A stretch of DNA of 54,060 nucleotides from JAZKAR01 sp040389065 (GCA_040389065.1 JAZKAR010000007.1:1-54060); one strand, 5' to 3'. Shown: positions 32,327-41,342, numbered from the stretch's first letter. Notes: a model not told the origin generated them from the letters alone. A program made the numbers and translations.

Positions 32327-34101
32327 CCACTCTTCGTCCTTTTCAGGAACATACGTTTAAAAGCTTTGATACCACTTTATTATTTTATCGTTATTGGCCT
32401 GCAGTGTCTGGTAATGATGAAGCCAAGCTGCAAGATCAATCTCAAAAAAAGGCAATTGTTCTCTTTCACCGAGGGCATGAACATGGCGGGAGAATGGCTC
32501 ATGTCGTTGATGAAATAAATTTACCTGATTGTTCTTTTTTTGCTTGGGATGCAAGAGGGTTAGGGCGCTCGCCTGGTGAGCGGGGCTACGCTGAGAATTT
32601 TGGTGTATTAGTGAAAGATATTGATACCTTTATTCAATACATTTCGACTCAGTATGATATTTCCATTGAGAATATTGCTGTGATTGCTCAAAGCGTGGGC
32701 GCTGTAGTTGCTGCAACGTGGGTACATGATTACGCGCCTAAAATATGCTGTATGGTATTGGCATCACCTGCTTTTAAAGTAAAACTTTATGTACCCTTTG
32801 CGCGTGCAGGGTTAGCTATTCTTCATAAACTAATGGGGAAGTTTTTTGTAAATTCTTATGTCAAAGCACAATACCTGACGCATGATAAAAAACGTATTGA
32901 TTCCTATAATACTGACCCACTGATTACGCGTCCTATCGCAGTGAATATTCTTTTAGGACTCTATGATGCTGCTGAGCGTGTTATTAACGATGCTGGAGCC
33001 ATTCGCGTTCCCACTCAGTTATTAATTTCAGGAGCTGATTGGGTAGTGCATCAAGCACCACAGCACACTTTTTTAGAACGCTTAGGGAGTTTAGTGAAAG
33101 AGGCGCATGTGTTAGACGGTTTTTTTCATGACACTTTAGGTGAAAAAGATCGCCACAAGGCAATCGATAAGGCACGCAACTTTATCCTGCGCTGCTTTAC
33201 TGAATTGCCCACTCAGCGCAACTTGCTTGCTGCTGATCGTGAAGGATACACCTATGAAGAATTTGTTCGTTTAAGCGCTCCCCCTCAATCTGCTGCAGCC
33301 AGATTATATTGGGCACTTTCTCGCTTCTGGATTGGAGTTGGGGCGCATCTTTCAAAGGGGCTCAAGATTAGTGTTGATACTGGATTTGATTCAGGCAGCA
33401 CCTTGGATTATGTATATCGCAATACACCTCAAGGGTTTACAGTGGTCGGTTGTGCGATTGATAAGATGTATCTCAACAGTATTGGTTGGCGAGGCATACG
33501 CATCAGAAAAATGCATTTAGAGCGAATCATTGGTACAGCCGTTGATCTGCTTAAATCAGAAGGTAAACCTATCCGTATTGTTGATATTGCTGCTGGGCAT
33601 GGGCGCTATATACTTGACGCACTCACAAACAGAAAAAAAGAAGTTGATCATATTCTATTGCGTGATTACAGCCCCATCAATGTAGATGCTGGTCGAAACC
33701 TGATCAAAGAGAAAGGGATGGAGAATGTTGCCGAGTTTCAGGAGGGAAATGCTTTTGATCGACACTCTTTAGCAGCATTAACACCTAAGCCAACCCTGGC
33801 CGTAGTATCTGGTTTATATGAACTATTTCCTGATAACACACAGATCAGCACTTCTTTAGCCGGATTGAGTGATGCATTAGAGAAGGGGGCCTACCTGATT
33901 TATACCAATCAGCCTTGGCATCCTCAATTGGAATTGATTGCACGAAGCTTGACTAGCCATCGCCAGGGTCAAGCCTGGGTGATGAGAAGACGCACACAGG
34001 CTGAAATGGATCAGTTGGTTGAAAATGCTGGATTTGAAAAGCTCGATCAGCACATCGATGCGTTCGGTATTTTCACCGTTTCTATAGCGCGTAAAAAATA
34101 A
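32323..34101 (+). CDS. ynbC: YnbC-like alpha/beta-hydrolase fused to SAM methyltransferase
   Basis: The 592-residue cytoplasmic protein has two domains. An alpha/beta-hydrolase of monoacylglycerol-lipase type spans about 1-290 (FHRGHEHGGR oxyanion region, nucleophile Ser124 in IAQSVGA, and a late His in DGFFHDTLG). A class I methyltransferase domain follows (about 330-590, with IRIVDIAAGHGRYIL). Length and order match E. coli YnbC. The combination suggests a lipid deacylase and a lipid or head-group methyltransferase in one chain, but no activity is established. It overlaps the acyltransferase gene by 4 bp and lies 11 bp before the ynbD ATG, so it is co-translated. Confidence 0.88.
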   Translation: MTTLRPFQEHTFKSFDTTLLFYRYWPAVSGNDEAKLQDQSQKKAIVLFHRGHEHGGRMAHVVDEINLPDCSFFAWDARGLGRSPGERGYAENFGVLVKDIDTFIQYISTQYDISIENIAVIAQSVGAVVAATWVHDYAPKICCMVLASPAFKVKLYVPFARAGLAILHKLMGKFFVNSYVKAQYLTHDKKRIDSYNTDPLITRPIAVNILLGLYDAAERVINDAGAIRVPTQLLISGADWVVHQAPQHTFLERLGSLVKEAHVLDGFFHDTLGEKDRHKAIDKARNFILRCFTELPTQRNLLAADREGYTYEEFVRLSAPPQSAAARLYWALSRFWIGVGAHLSKGLKISVDTGFDSGSTLDYVYRNTPQGFTVVGCAIDKMYLNSIGWRGIRIRKMHLERIIGTAVDLLKSEGKPIRIVDIAAGHGRYILDALTNRKKEVDHILLRDYSPINVDAGRNLIKEKGMENVAEFQEGNAFDRHSLAALTPKPTLAVVSGLYELFPDNTQISTSLAGLSDALEKGAYLIYTNQPWHPQLELIARSLTSHRQGQAWVMRRRTQAEMDQLVENAGFEKLDQHIDAFGIFTVSIARKK

Positions 34102-34112
34102 GCTTGAAAATA

Positions 34113-35453
34113 ATGATTTCCATCGCCAATGATAGTAACGTGCGCCCGTGGAAGCGTGCACTAGGCTGGTTAGCCTTTTTAGGTCCTTTTTTCTTTCTGA
34201 CATATGGGCTAACCAATACCTGGACAAGTCGTCTTTCGGATGTTGAATCGATCGTTTTTGATTGGGAAAAACATATTCCATTTTTGGCATGGACAATTTT
34301 GCCGTATATGTCGATCGATGCGTTCTATGCGCTGTCGCTTTTTATCTGTAAAACTTCTACTGAGTTAGATACGCATGGTAAACGCCTTTTAAGTGCGACG
34401 CTGATTTCCATTGCGGGGTTTTTATTATTTCCATTGAAATTTAGTTTTGATCGGCCTGCTACTGAAGGTTTCAATGGCATGTTATTTGATGTGCTAACAG
34501 GGTTTGATAAACCTTTTAATCAGGCACCTTCCTTGCATATTAGTTTACTTATGCTGTTATGGGTCAAGTATGCGCGCCATATGCGTGGAAAGCTTGCTTG
34601 GTTTTTGCATTGCTGGTTTGCCTTGATTGGACTCTCGGTTTTTACCACCTATCAACATCATGTGATCGATGGGGTTACTGGTATTATTGTTGGAGTGGTA
34701 TGTTTTTATTTGTTTCCAGACTTACCTGTTTCGACAAGAGAAAAAGTGGTAAGTCATGTGCGATGCAAACGCTCTTCAATGCTACAACTTTATTATCTGA
34801 TAGCTTCTGGTATCTGCTTTGCCTTCGCTTTTTCTATCAAAGGGTGGGCATGGTTAATGTTATGGCCTGGCATATCGTTTCTTTTAGTAAGCCTCGCGTA
34901 TGCCTATTTTGGAGTGCGCATCTTTCAGAAGCATGAAGGAAAGTTATCGTGGTCTGCCTATGCACTTTTATGGCCTTATCATACAGCGGCGTGGTTTTCA
35001 TCCCGCTGCTTTACGCGTCATATAGACCCTTGTGTGGAAGTTGTTCCTGGAGTATGGATAGGGCGAATACCATCACATGCTGATTTGGAACATGGTAAAC
35101 CGCAGGCTGTTTTAGATCTAACCGCTGAATTTCATAGCAGCCCCACTGTGCGATCTTTGCATTATCGTAGTGTACCGATGATGGATCTTATTATGCCTTC
35201 CTTGGTACAGCTTCGCGAAGCAGTAGATTGTTTAGATGCGCTTTATTCTTATCCACCAGTTTTAGTGCATTGTGCGCTTGGATATTCAAGAAGTGCATTG
35301 GTGATTGCATCGTGGCTCCTGCATCGAAAGTTAGCAGATACACCAGAGAATGCAATAGCGATGATTCGTAACGCCCGCCCACAAATTGTATTGTCTTCTT
35401 TTTCGTTAGCAGTACTGGATACTTTTTATCATGAGCATATCAAACGAGTCTGA
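34113..35453 (+). CDS. ynbD: YnbD-like PAP2 phosphatase fused to dual-specificity phosphatase domain
   Basis: The product has about 446 residues. The N-terminal multi-pass PAP2 lipid-phosphatase domain has the motifs KFSFDRP, PSLHIS and HHVIDGVTG. After further membrane segments comes a C-terminal cysteine phosphatase domain with signature VHCALGYSRSA (C-x5-R). It matches E. coli YnbD in layout. It would dephosphorylate a lipid phosphate (for example a phosphatidylglycerol-phosphate-like intermediate) made by the YnbA/B steps; this is inference. The ATG at 34113 is chosen; a TTG three codons earlier is possible. The 157-residue downstream gene overlaps its 3' end. Confidence 0.88.
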   Translation: MISIANDSNVRPWKRALGWLAFLGPFFFLTYGLTNTWTSRLSDVESIVFDWEKHIPFLAWTILPYMSIDAFYALSLFICKTSTELDTHGKRLLSATLISIAGFLLFPLKFSFDRPATEGFNGMLFDVLTGFDKPFNQAPSLHISLLMLLWVKYARHMRGKLAWFLHCWFALIGLSVFTTYQHHVIDGVTGIIVGVVCFYLFPDLPVSTREKVVSHVRCKRSSMLQLYYLIASGICFAFAFSIKGWAWLMLWPGISFLLVSLAYAYFGVRIFQKHEGKLSWSAYALLWPYHTAAWFSSRCFTRHIDPCVEVVPGVWIGRIPSHADLEHGKPQAVLDLTAEFHSSPTVRSLHYRSVPMMDLIMPSLVQLREAVDCLDALYSYPPVLVHCALGYSRSALVIASWLLHRKLADTPENAIAMIRNARPQIVLSSFSLAVLDTFYHEHIKRV

Positions 35454-35904
35454 AAGTGCGAATTTATTTTCTCAAGAAAATAGTTCAATTTCCTTAGAGG
35501 TTCTCATTGCTTTTTTGAGAACAGGCCGTATGCTTGATCATGCCTCTTCTGTGCTTTTCATTGTTACTGCTGTGGTCGCTATAACTTCAAACTCACTACT
35601 TTGCATGGTTGGCCTCTTGCTTAGTTTCATGCTTGCATTGACTGAAAAATATTACGCGTGGCGTGTGGCATTAGATGCCGAGCTTTTTAAAACAATAAAA
35701 AAGGTTCCGCTAAAAACGGAGAGTTTTGATCAGTCGCTAGCGGCATTTTTAAAAAGTTCGCCTCGAGCAGAAAGAACTATGACGAGTCGCTGGGAAGGGG
35801 CTAAACGTCTTTTTGTACACCAGAGTATTTGGCTTGGCTTGCAGGTCTTTAGTAGTGTATGTGAAATTGCTATCCGTATCTGGGAAATCTCAAGCATGCG
35901 ATAA
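35431..35904 (+). CDS. Hypothetical membrane protein at the end of the ynb operon
   Basis: The 157-residue product overlaps the end of ynbD by 23 bp, so it is translationally linked. One long hydrophobic region (about 38-70, SSVLFIVTAVVAITSN then LLCMVGLLLSFMLAL) predicts two membrane helices. The polar remainder includes KVPLKTESFDQSLAAFLKSS. There is no known family and no counterpart in the E. coli ynb operon. The context makes it a candidate subunit or regulator of this lipid pathway. Confidence 0.65.
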   Translation: MSISNESESANLFSQENSSISLEVLIAFLRTGRMLDHASSVLFIVTAVVAITSNSLLCMVGLLLSFMLALTEKYYAWRVALDAELFKTIKKVPLKTESFDQSLAAFLKSSPRAERTMTSRWEGAKRLFVHQSIWLGLQVFSSVCEIAIRIWEISSMR

Positions 35905-35966
35905 CAAAGTGTCTTTGAAAAAAAACTGTACTAAAGGCTTTAATATTTTCTCTAGGTATTTTGCTC

Positions 35967-37421
35967 ATGAGCCTATCTGTTCCTCCCGCCATTCCTGCGT
36001 CTTCTGAAAAATCAACGTGTTTGCTATGGATAGTAGCAATAGGATTTTTCATGCAAGCACTTGATTCCACGGTTGTCAATACAACACTACCAGCGATTGC
36101 CAATACGCTAAATGAAAGCCCGTTGCGTATGCAGTCGGTGATTATTTCGTATGTGCTAACCACAGCTATGCTTATCCCTGCTTCCGGATGGCTGGCTGAT
36201 CACTTTGGAACACGCCGTACTTTTTTAATCGCAATTATATTATTTACATCAGGCTCAGTCGGCTGTGCTTTATCTTCTACGTTGCAACAATTAGTCATCG
36301 CAAGAATTATACAAGGCGCAGGAGGAGCATTATTGGTACCGGTTGGTCGCTTATCACTCTTACGAGCCATCCCACGAAACGATTTTTTACAGGCGATGAG
36401 TTTTGTAACCATTCCTGGATTAATCGGCCCCCTTATTGGGCCTACTCTAGGTGGCTGGCTTGTAGAAGTTGCCTCATGGCACTGGGTTTTTCTTATTAAC
36501 CTTCCTATTGGAGTGGCAGGGTATTTTTTTGCATCAAAACATATGCCAGATTTTCGTTCGATAACGTATCTTCCTTTTGATTACATGGGGTATATTTTAC
36601 TTTCGTTTAGCATGATTGCTATTTCACTTTCTCTAGATGGTTTGTCAGATTTAGCGATGCAGCATGCTACCGTGTTAATTTTATTATTTTTAGGGTTAGT
36701 CTCATTAACCGCGTATTGGTTACGTGCTATTCGGTTTTTAAATCCTTTATTTCCGTTAGCATTATTTAAAGTGCACAGTTTTTGTATTGGCTTTTTTGGC
36801 AATTTATTTGCGCGCATTGGCAGTGGATCTATGCCATTTTTAATTCCGCTTTTCCTTCAAGTGGGGCTAGGTTACTCGCCTGTTAAAGCAGGTGTGCTTA
36901 TGATTCCTGTAGCAGTAGCAGGTATTGTCTCTAAAAAAATAAGTAACCCATTAATCAAAAAAATGGGATACCGAAATGTTCTAGTGATTAATACACTGTG
37001 CGTAGGCATAATGATTGCTAGTTTTTCTTTAGCCGCGCCCGCTCACTATATGAGCCTTTTCGTTCTACAACTCATCATGTTCGGCGCAGTCAATTCACTT
37101 CAATTTACAGCGATGAATACGGTTACTCTCAAAGACTTAAAAGATGATTTAGTGAGTAGCGGTAATAGTTTATTATCAATGATTATGATGCTATCAATGA
37201 GTTTTGGAGTCGCAACAGCGGGAGGGTTGTTACGCACGTTTCGAGAAGTATTTAGCAATTTAGGCAGCATACAAACGTTAAAAGCTTTTCAATACACTTT
37301 TATTTGTATTGGTTTGATTACGATAGCGTCAACCTGGATTTTTGGCCAGTTAGATAATGAATGTAAACCGCCTTTATTCAAAGGATTTTTTCGCAGACGC
37401 TCGCAGATGCTTACAAAATAA
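35967..37421 (+). CDS. MFS drug/metabolite exporter, DHA2 (14-helix) family
   Basis: The 484-residue product shows about 14 transmembrane helices and the DHA2 motifs. LDSTVVNTTLPAIA is in helix 1 (motif D1), GWLADHFGTRRTF is in loop 2-3 (motif A), IQGAGGALLVPVGRL is in helix 4, and GPLIGPTLGGWLV is in helix 5 (motif C, antiporter signature). It is an inner-membrane proton-coupled exporter resembling MdtD; the substrate is unknown. It begins 62 bp after the ynb operon's last gene on the same strand and may be co-transcribed. The ATG at 35967 is used; an upstream TTG is less likely. Confidence 0.88.
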   Translation: MSLSVPPAIPASSEKSTCLLWIVAIGFFMQALDSTVVNTTLPAIANTLNESPLRMQSVIISYVLTTAMLIPASGWLADHFGTRRTFLIAIILFTSGSVGCALSSTLQQLVIARIIQGAGGALLVPVGRLSLLRAIPRNDFLQAMSFVTIPGLIGPLIGPTLGGWLVEVASWHWVFLINLPIGVAGYFFASKHMPDFRSITYLPFDYMGYILLSFSMIAISLSLDGLSDLAMQHATVLILLFLGLVSLTAYWLRAIRFLNPLFPLALFKVHSFCIGFFGNLFARIGSGSMPFLIPLFLQVGLGYSPVKAGVLMIPVAVAGIVSKKISNPLIKKMGYRNVLVINTLCVGIMIASFSLAAPAHYMSLFVLQLIMFGAVNSLQFTAMNTVTLKDLKDDLVSSGNSLLSMIMMLSMSFGVATAGGLLRTFREVFSNLGSIQTLKAFQYTFICIGLITIASTWIFGQLDNECKPPLFKGFFRRRSQMLTK

Positions 37422-37574
37422 AAGTTAAACCAGCTTTTTTTAAACCATGCCTTATATGCAAAATGACATAGAACGCTATTAGAAAATTGCTATATAGTAA
37501 GAGTCTTGCCAAGATAAAATATAAAAAATGTCAGTGGTAACAACATTACAAACATCAACGAACTAAAATAGTCA

Positions 37575-38735
37575 TTACTGTTTAAGAAAAAATCGTATCA
37601 TTTCTTTTGTTGCATTGGGGCCTTTAACATCAGTGTAACTGCCTTTACTACTGCCGCCTGACCAAGCATGGCCTGCGCCATGTATTTGCCAATATTCAAG
37701 GTTAACTTTACCGCTATGGTCATGATACATAGTACGTGTATAGGGGTATCCATTCAGAACCGAACCATTCTCTACTAACATTTCCTTATTATATATAGTT
37801 GATTGCTTAACAATATGTTCACCATGCGAGGGATGAACGGTAGCATCACGATCGCCATGAAACACAATAAGAGGAATGTTTTTTTCTGAAAGAGGCATAT
37901 TAGAGGGTGCCTTACCACTTTTCATAATCGTTAGCGCAGACGTTACATCTTGCGCAGCTTTATATGGTAGCCCAGAGTGAATACCAGCGGCTGAATAGAT
38001 ATCAGAATACGTATTTGCCATAACAAGAGCCATTGCACCGCCTGCTGAAAGACCAGCAATATAGACCTGCTTCTTATCAATATTGTAAGTATTTATAATC
38101 TCTTTTGTTAAGCCAGCTATCATTGCTGGCTCTCCTTGACCGCGTTCTTGATCAACCGTTTTAAACCAGTTCCAGCATTTTGATCGATTCGCAGAGGGAG
38201 CTTGAGCAGGATAAACAACAAAGCACTGGTGTTCTTCAGCTAAAGCGTTTGCACCTGTACCTGCTGCAAAATCATCCGGGTTTTGAGTACAACCATGCAA
38301 CATGACAATAAGAGGAAGTGATTGTCCCTGATAGCATGAAGGAATATACAGTTTATAGCGATGGGCACTACCCGCTGAATGTGTATAAGACGCATTAATA
38401 AAGCGCCCGCCATCGCTAACATCTACTTTATTCTCATCTGGCTCAAATGAATCATCAAATACATTCTTGTTTACCCCAACATCCATGCCTAAGCCTGATA
38501 ATAAATCATTAACAAAACTTGGTATTCCCGATCTTGCTGAGTTTGTTTTGGATGAAAAACTAGAGCTAGTAGAGTTGGTAGAATTAAAGGGAGATTTAGG
38601 GAGTGTTTTTCCAGCTCCTGAAATAAAATTTTGCATAGTACGCTGAATGGTTTCTGTAGCGGTTCGTACATCATGTGTTTTGGTTAACGCCTCTTTGCTG
38701 CGCATCATTTGAAGCATTTTTTCATAAATTTTCAT
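37575..38735 (-). CDS. PHB depolymerase-family esterase
   Basis: The 386-residue product has a polar, Ser/Thr/Asn-rich N-terminal region (about 1-115) with no clear signal peptide. An alpha/beta-hydrolase of the PHB-depolymerase/feruloyl-esterase class follows: oxyanion region MLHGCTQNPDDFA, nucleophile Ser230 in IAGLSAGGAMA, acid in FHGDRDATVHP and His in IHGAGHAWSGG. It hydrolyses an ester, possibly intracellular polyhydroxyalkanoate or a small aryl ester; no PHA synthase is in the window. It is convergent with the exporter. A CopG-type regulator gene lies upstream on the same strand, a pairing I associate with this esterase family. Confidence 0.85.
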   Translation of the reverse strand: MKIYEKMLQMMRSKEALTKTHDVRTATETIQRTMQNFISGAGKTLPKSPFNSTNSTSSSFSSKTNSARSGIPSFVNDLLSGLGMDVGVNKNVFDDSFEPDENKVDVSDGGRFINASYTHSAGSAHRYKLYIPSCYQGQSLPLIVMLHGCTQNPDDFAAGTGANALAEEHQCFVVYPAQAPSANRSKCWNWFKTVDQERGQGEPAMIAGLTKEIINTYNIDKKQVYIAGLSAGGAMALVMANTYSDIYSAAGIHSGLPYKAAQDVTSALTIMKSGKAPSNMPLSEKNIPLIVFHGDRDATVHPSHGEHIVKQSTIYNKEMLVENGSVLNGYPYTRTMYHDHSGKVNLEYWQIHGAGHAWSGGSSKGSYTDVKGPNATKEMIRFFLKQ

Positions 38736-38876
38736 TGTATTGCCCTTTGTTAAATGAATGATGAGCAGTCTCGTTAGACCCTGATTTTCATAAACCTATA
38801 GCTTCCTGCTTATTTAGGTAACAATAACGTTTATAACTTTTTCCCTAGTAAGGTATTCTTAACCCAATTAATTTTT

Positions 38877-39290
38877 TTAGCGAATACGATTTGATAATGC
38901 TTTTTTAACAGCGGCACTAGCATGTAATGCCCCTAGTACAGTAATCGAATGTATCGTTTCTAAAGCAAGCTCTGCAGATACATCAAGCCCAATACTTACC
39001 AAACCTAGCACTTGAATTTGTAAGGTTTGACCCTCCGCTTTTATAGCTTCAAGATCAGCTTTTGAGTAATGTTGTAATCCCAATATCAGACTTTTACGTA
39101 TCACCGTTTGCTTAACAACATCAGAATGAGTGGCTAACTGATTGCGAATTGCCGTTCGAATCAAGTCAGTACGGTTTGAGTAAAATCCTTCCTGAACAAG
39201 TAAATCGATTTGCCCTAGATCAATTAAACCAAGATTAATTGTAATTTTTTCACTTTCACTTACTTTAGCGCGGTTTTCATTTTCATTCAT
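38877..39290 (-). CDS. CopG-family ribbon-helix-helix regulator
   Basis: The 137-residue product has an N-terminal ribbon-helix-helix (KITINLGLIDLGQIDLLVQ strand and helix, then YSNRTDLIRTAIRNQLA) typical of CopG/NikR-like DNA-binding dimers. A C-terminal oligomerisation part contains a repeated hydrophobic pattern (TLQIQVLGLVSIGLDVS, then IHSITVLGALHAS). It probably represses its own gene and the esterase gene 141 bp downstream. An inverted repeat just upstream (39307-39329) is a natural operator. Confidence 0.82.
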   Translation of the reverse strand: MNENENRAKVSESEKITINLGLIDLGQIDLLVQEGFYSNRTDLIRTAIRNQLATHSDVVKQTVIRKSLILGLQHYSKADLEAIKAEGQTLQIQVLGLVSIGLDVSAELALETIHSITVLGALHASAAVKKALSNRIR

Positions 39291-39306
39291 AATTCATCCA
39301 TTTGGA

Positions 39307-39329
39307 ATCCATGCACCATCCACATGGAT
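39307..39329. promoter_or_regulatory. Inverted repeat upstream of the CopG-type gene (candidate operator)
   Basis: ATCCATG (39307-39313) and CATGGAT (39323-39329) are perfect 7-bp arms with a 9-base spacer. They lie 17-39 bp upstream of the regulator's ATG. Further CCAT half-sites are nearby. Ribbon-helix-helix proteins bind short paired sites of this kind, so autoregulation is likely. Confidence 0.5.
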
Positions 39330-39447
39330 GTTATATTAATCTTTTTACATAAAATGTCAAGGGATTTTAAAATAATAAAATTTGCTTAGGGTTACCACGA
39401 TTGTTTTAAAAAAACATTATTAGCTAGACTAAGCGCTGCATAAAATC

Positions 39448-39512
39448 TTAGAAGTTACGCAGTTGGGTGTCTCTCTACGTGGGACGCCCCGCGTGTTAGC
39501 AACTTGCTGTAC
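39448..39512. repeat. Truncated MITE-like repeat
   Basis: An intact end (TTAGAAGTTACGCAGTTG) is followed by family interior in the inverted orientation (CGTGGGACGCCCCGCG, then AGCAACTTGCTGTACT). The match stops near 39512, and the second terminus is missing. It ends 55 bp upstream of the dienelactone-hydrolase ATG and so forms part of that gene's upstream region. Confidence 0.7.
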
Positions 39513-39567
39513 TTTGGATAGATTCCAACTGTCTAACGTCTCGTCTTTTCTTTTAATTAGGATTTTT

Positions 39568-40371
39568 ATGACGCTGCAATCTTCATCTTCTGGCTTTGCT
39601 GCAGCCACGCGGCCTGTAACGCTCCATACGCGAATCGATACAGACACAATTGGCCTGGCGGTAGGAGATATTGTTATTTCTACTGGTGAAAGTGGAATAC
39701 CAGGATATTTTGCAAAACCTATCAAGCCTGGCTGCTATCCTATTGTATTAGTAGTTCAAGAAATTTTTGGTGTGCATGAACATATTCGCGATATTGTGCG
39801 TCGATTAGCCAAGCTTGATTATATTGCGATTGCTCCAGAACTTTTTTACCGATGGGGTAATGTAGGTGCGATTGAAGATATTGAAGAGATTCGTAAAGTA
39901 GTTGCACAAGTTCCTGATTCACAGGTGTTAGCTGATTTAGATGCGAGTTTAGAATGGGCTGCATCTAATGGCGGCGATGCAAATCGCGTTGCAATAACGG
40001 GGTTTTGTTGGGGAGGGCGTATTACATGGCTATATGCTGCTCATCAACCTAATATTAAAGCCGGAGTAGCCTGGTATGGAAAAATCTCCCCAGAGTCAAC
40101 TCCTTTACAGCCCCATACCCCTTTAGAATATGCAGAAAAAATAAAACCGCCAATATTAGGGCTGTATGGAGGATCTGATCCTAGTATTCCTCTAGATGAT
40201 ATCTATACATTTAAAGAAACCTTAGCAACCATGAATAGTGCGTCAGATATTCATGTTTATCCTGACGCACCGCACGCTTTTTTTGCTGATTACCGGCCTA
40301 GTTATCGTAAAGATGCAGCAGAAGATGGCTGGGAGCGCTTACAAAAATGGTTAAAACAACATGGGGTATAA
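39568..40371 (+). CDS. Dienelactone hydrolase family protein
   Basis: The 267-residue alpha/beta-hydrolase has nucleophile Cys147 in TGFCWGGR, Asp in YGGSDPSIP and His in YPDAPHAFFADY. These are the Cys-Asp-His triad of carboxymethylenebutenolidase. Family members hydrolyse dienelactones in chlorocatechol breakdown, but many act on other esters. No aromatic catabolism genes are near, so the substrate is unknown. About 30 extra N-terminal residues precede the fold. The ATG at 39568 has an AGGA site; the frame is open upstream into the truncated repeat, which is unlikely to be translated. Confidence 0.88.
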   Translation: MTLQSSSSGFAAATRPVTLHTRIDTDTIGLAVGDIVISTGESGIPGYFAKPIKPGCYPIVLVVQEIFGVHEHIRDIVRRLAKLDYIAIAPELFYRWGNVGAIEDIEEIRKVVAQVPDSQVLADLDASLEWAASNGGDANRVAITGFCWGGRITWLYAAHQPNIKAGVAWYGKISPESTPLQPHTPLEYAEKIKPPILGLYGGSDPSIPLDDIYTFKETLATMNSASDIHVYPDAPHAFFADYRPSYRKDAAEDGWERLQKWLKQHGV

Positions 40372-40388
40372 ATGAATATAATGGCTAT

Positions 40389-40434
40389 TATTACCCGGGT
40401 AATATTTGACATCTTAATAATATCCGGGTAATAT
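40389..40434 (+). promoter_or_regulatory. Promoter of DUF2239 gene bracketed by two palindromic operators
   Basis: A perfect 16-bp palindrome TATTACCCGGGTAATA (40389-40404) is followed at once by TTGACA (40406-40411). A 17-bp spacer leads to TAATAT (40429-40434). A second copy of the palindrome, matching at 14 of 16 bases, covers 40418-40433 and overlaps the -10. The centres are 29 bp apart, close to three helical turns. This is the layout of a promoter repressed by a dimeric regulator bound at both sites. Confidence 0.75.
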
Positions 40435-40461
40435 TGAGTGTTATCTCTTAAAGCTATTATT

Positions 40462-41076
40462 ATGAATGAAATATTTGATACTTCCTCTACCTTTACAGTG
40501 TTTAATGGTCATCAGCGTGTTATTACTGGCTTAATAAAAGACGTTGTTCAACGATTGAAAGAAGTAAATGCGGAAGTAAACGCGGTTGAAACGCATGCTT
40601 TTTTAATTTACAGTGATACAACAGGCTGTGTAATTGATATTGATATGAGAGGAACGCAAGAAGAAATAGTGGCAAAACTCATAAACCAGCAGAGTTCAAT
40701 ACATACAGAAATCAATGAGCCGCGTGGAAGAGGGCGCCCTAAACTAGGTGTTATTGCACGTGAAGTTACTTTGTTGCCCCGGCATTGGGAATGGTTAAAT
40801 AAACAGCCTGGCGGTGCTTCAGTAGCATTACGTAAGTTAGTAGAAGCTGCTCGGCACGTGACAAGTGAATCTGAAAGAGAGCGGCTGAATAAAGAGGCAA
40901 CCTATCGATTTATATCATCCATTGCTGGGAATTTTCCAAATTTTGAAGACGTATCACGCGCTTTATTTGCCAATGATCCCATACAATTTAATAGGCTAAG
41001 TGCAGATTGGCCGCTCGATGTGCGTACTTATGCTAATAAACTTGCTTGCTTTCATCAGCCGCTTTCAATTGCTTGA
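40462..41076 (+). CDS. DUF2239 family protein
   Basis: The 204-residue cytoplasmic protein matches DUF2239. An N-terminal part (STFTVFNGHQRVITG) is followed by LIYSDTTGCVIDIDMRGT, the basic GRGRPKLGVIAREVTLLPRHW block, and LNKQPGGASVALRKLVEAAR. The RGRPKLGVVAREVTLLPRHWEWL-type block is the hallmark and resembles a DNA-associated AT-hook-like segment followed by a helix-turn-helix-like region. The function is unknown. The ATG at 40462 lies 28 bp downstream of the -10 of a very well-formed promoter controlled by two palindromes, so expression is probably switched by a specific repressor. Confidence 0.9.
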   Translation: MNEIFDTSSTFTVFNGHQRVITGLIKDVVQRLKEVNAEVNAVETHAFLIYSDTTGCVIDIDMRGTQEEIVAKLINQQSSIHTEINEPRGRGRPKLGVIAREVTLLPRHWEWLNKQPGGASVALRKLVEAARHVTSESERERLNKEATYRFISSIAGNFPNFEDVSRALFANDPIQFNRLSADWPLDVRTYANKLACFHQPLSIA

Positions 41077-41226
41077 ATCTTTTATAGATGTGTAGTTTAT
41101 CAATGCTTGCTTAGAAAAAATTTTAAGTTAAAGGTAATATTTGCTGTTTTTTATCGTTTTTATTATTATTTCCCTTTATTTTTTTGATAAATGCCCTTAT
41201 CTAACTATTATTCGCCTCATATTGAT

Positions 41227-41342
41227 AGAGATTATGCAGTTGAGCACTATCTAGAGCGTGGAATGCCCCGCATGGCAACGTAGACAGTACACGTAGTACG
41301 GCAAGTTCCCAACACACCGAGATAGCCAACTGCGTAACTTCT
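41227..41342. repeat. MITE-like repeat
   Basis: A full-length copy of about 116 bp. The left end AGAGATTATGCAGTTGAG is somewhat worn, and the right end CAACTGCGTAACTTCT is perfect. The interior carries GCATGGCAACGTAGACAG, TACACGTAGTACGGCAAGTT and GATAGCC. It lies in the 704-bp gap between the DUF2239 gene and the KaiC-like gene. Confidence 0.82.
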
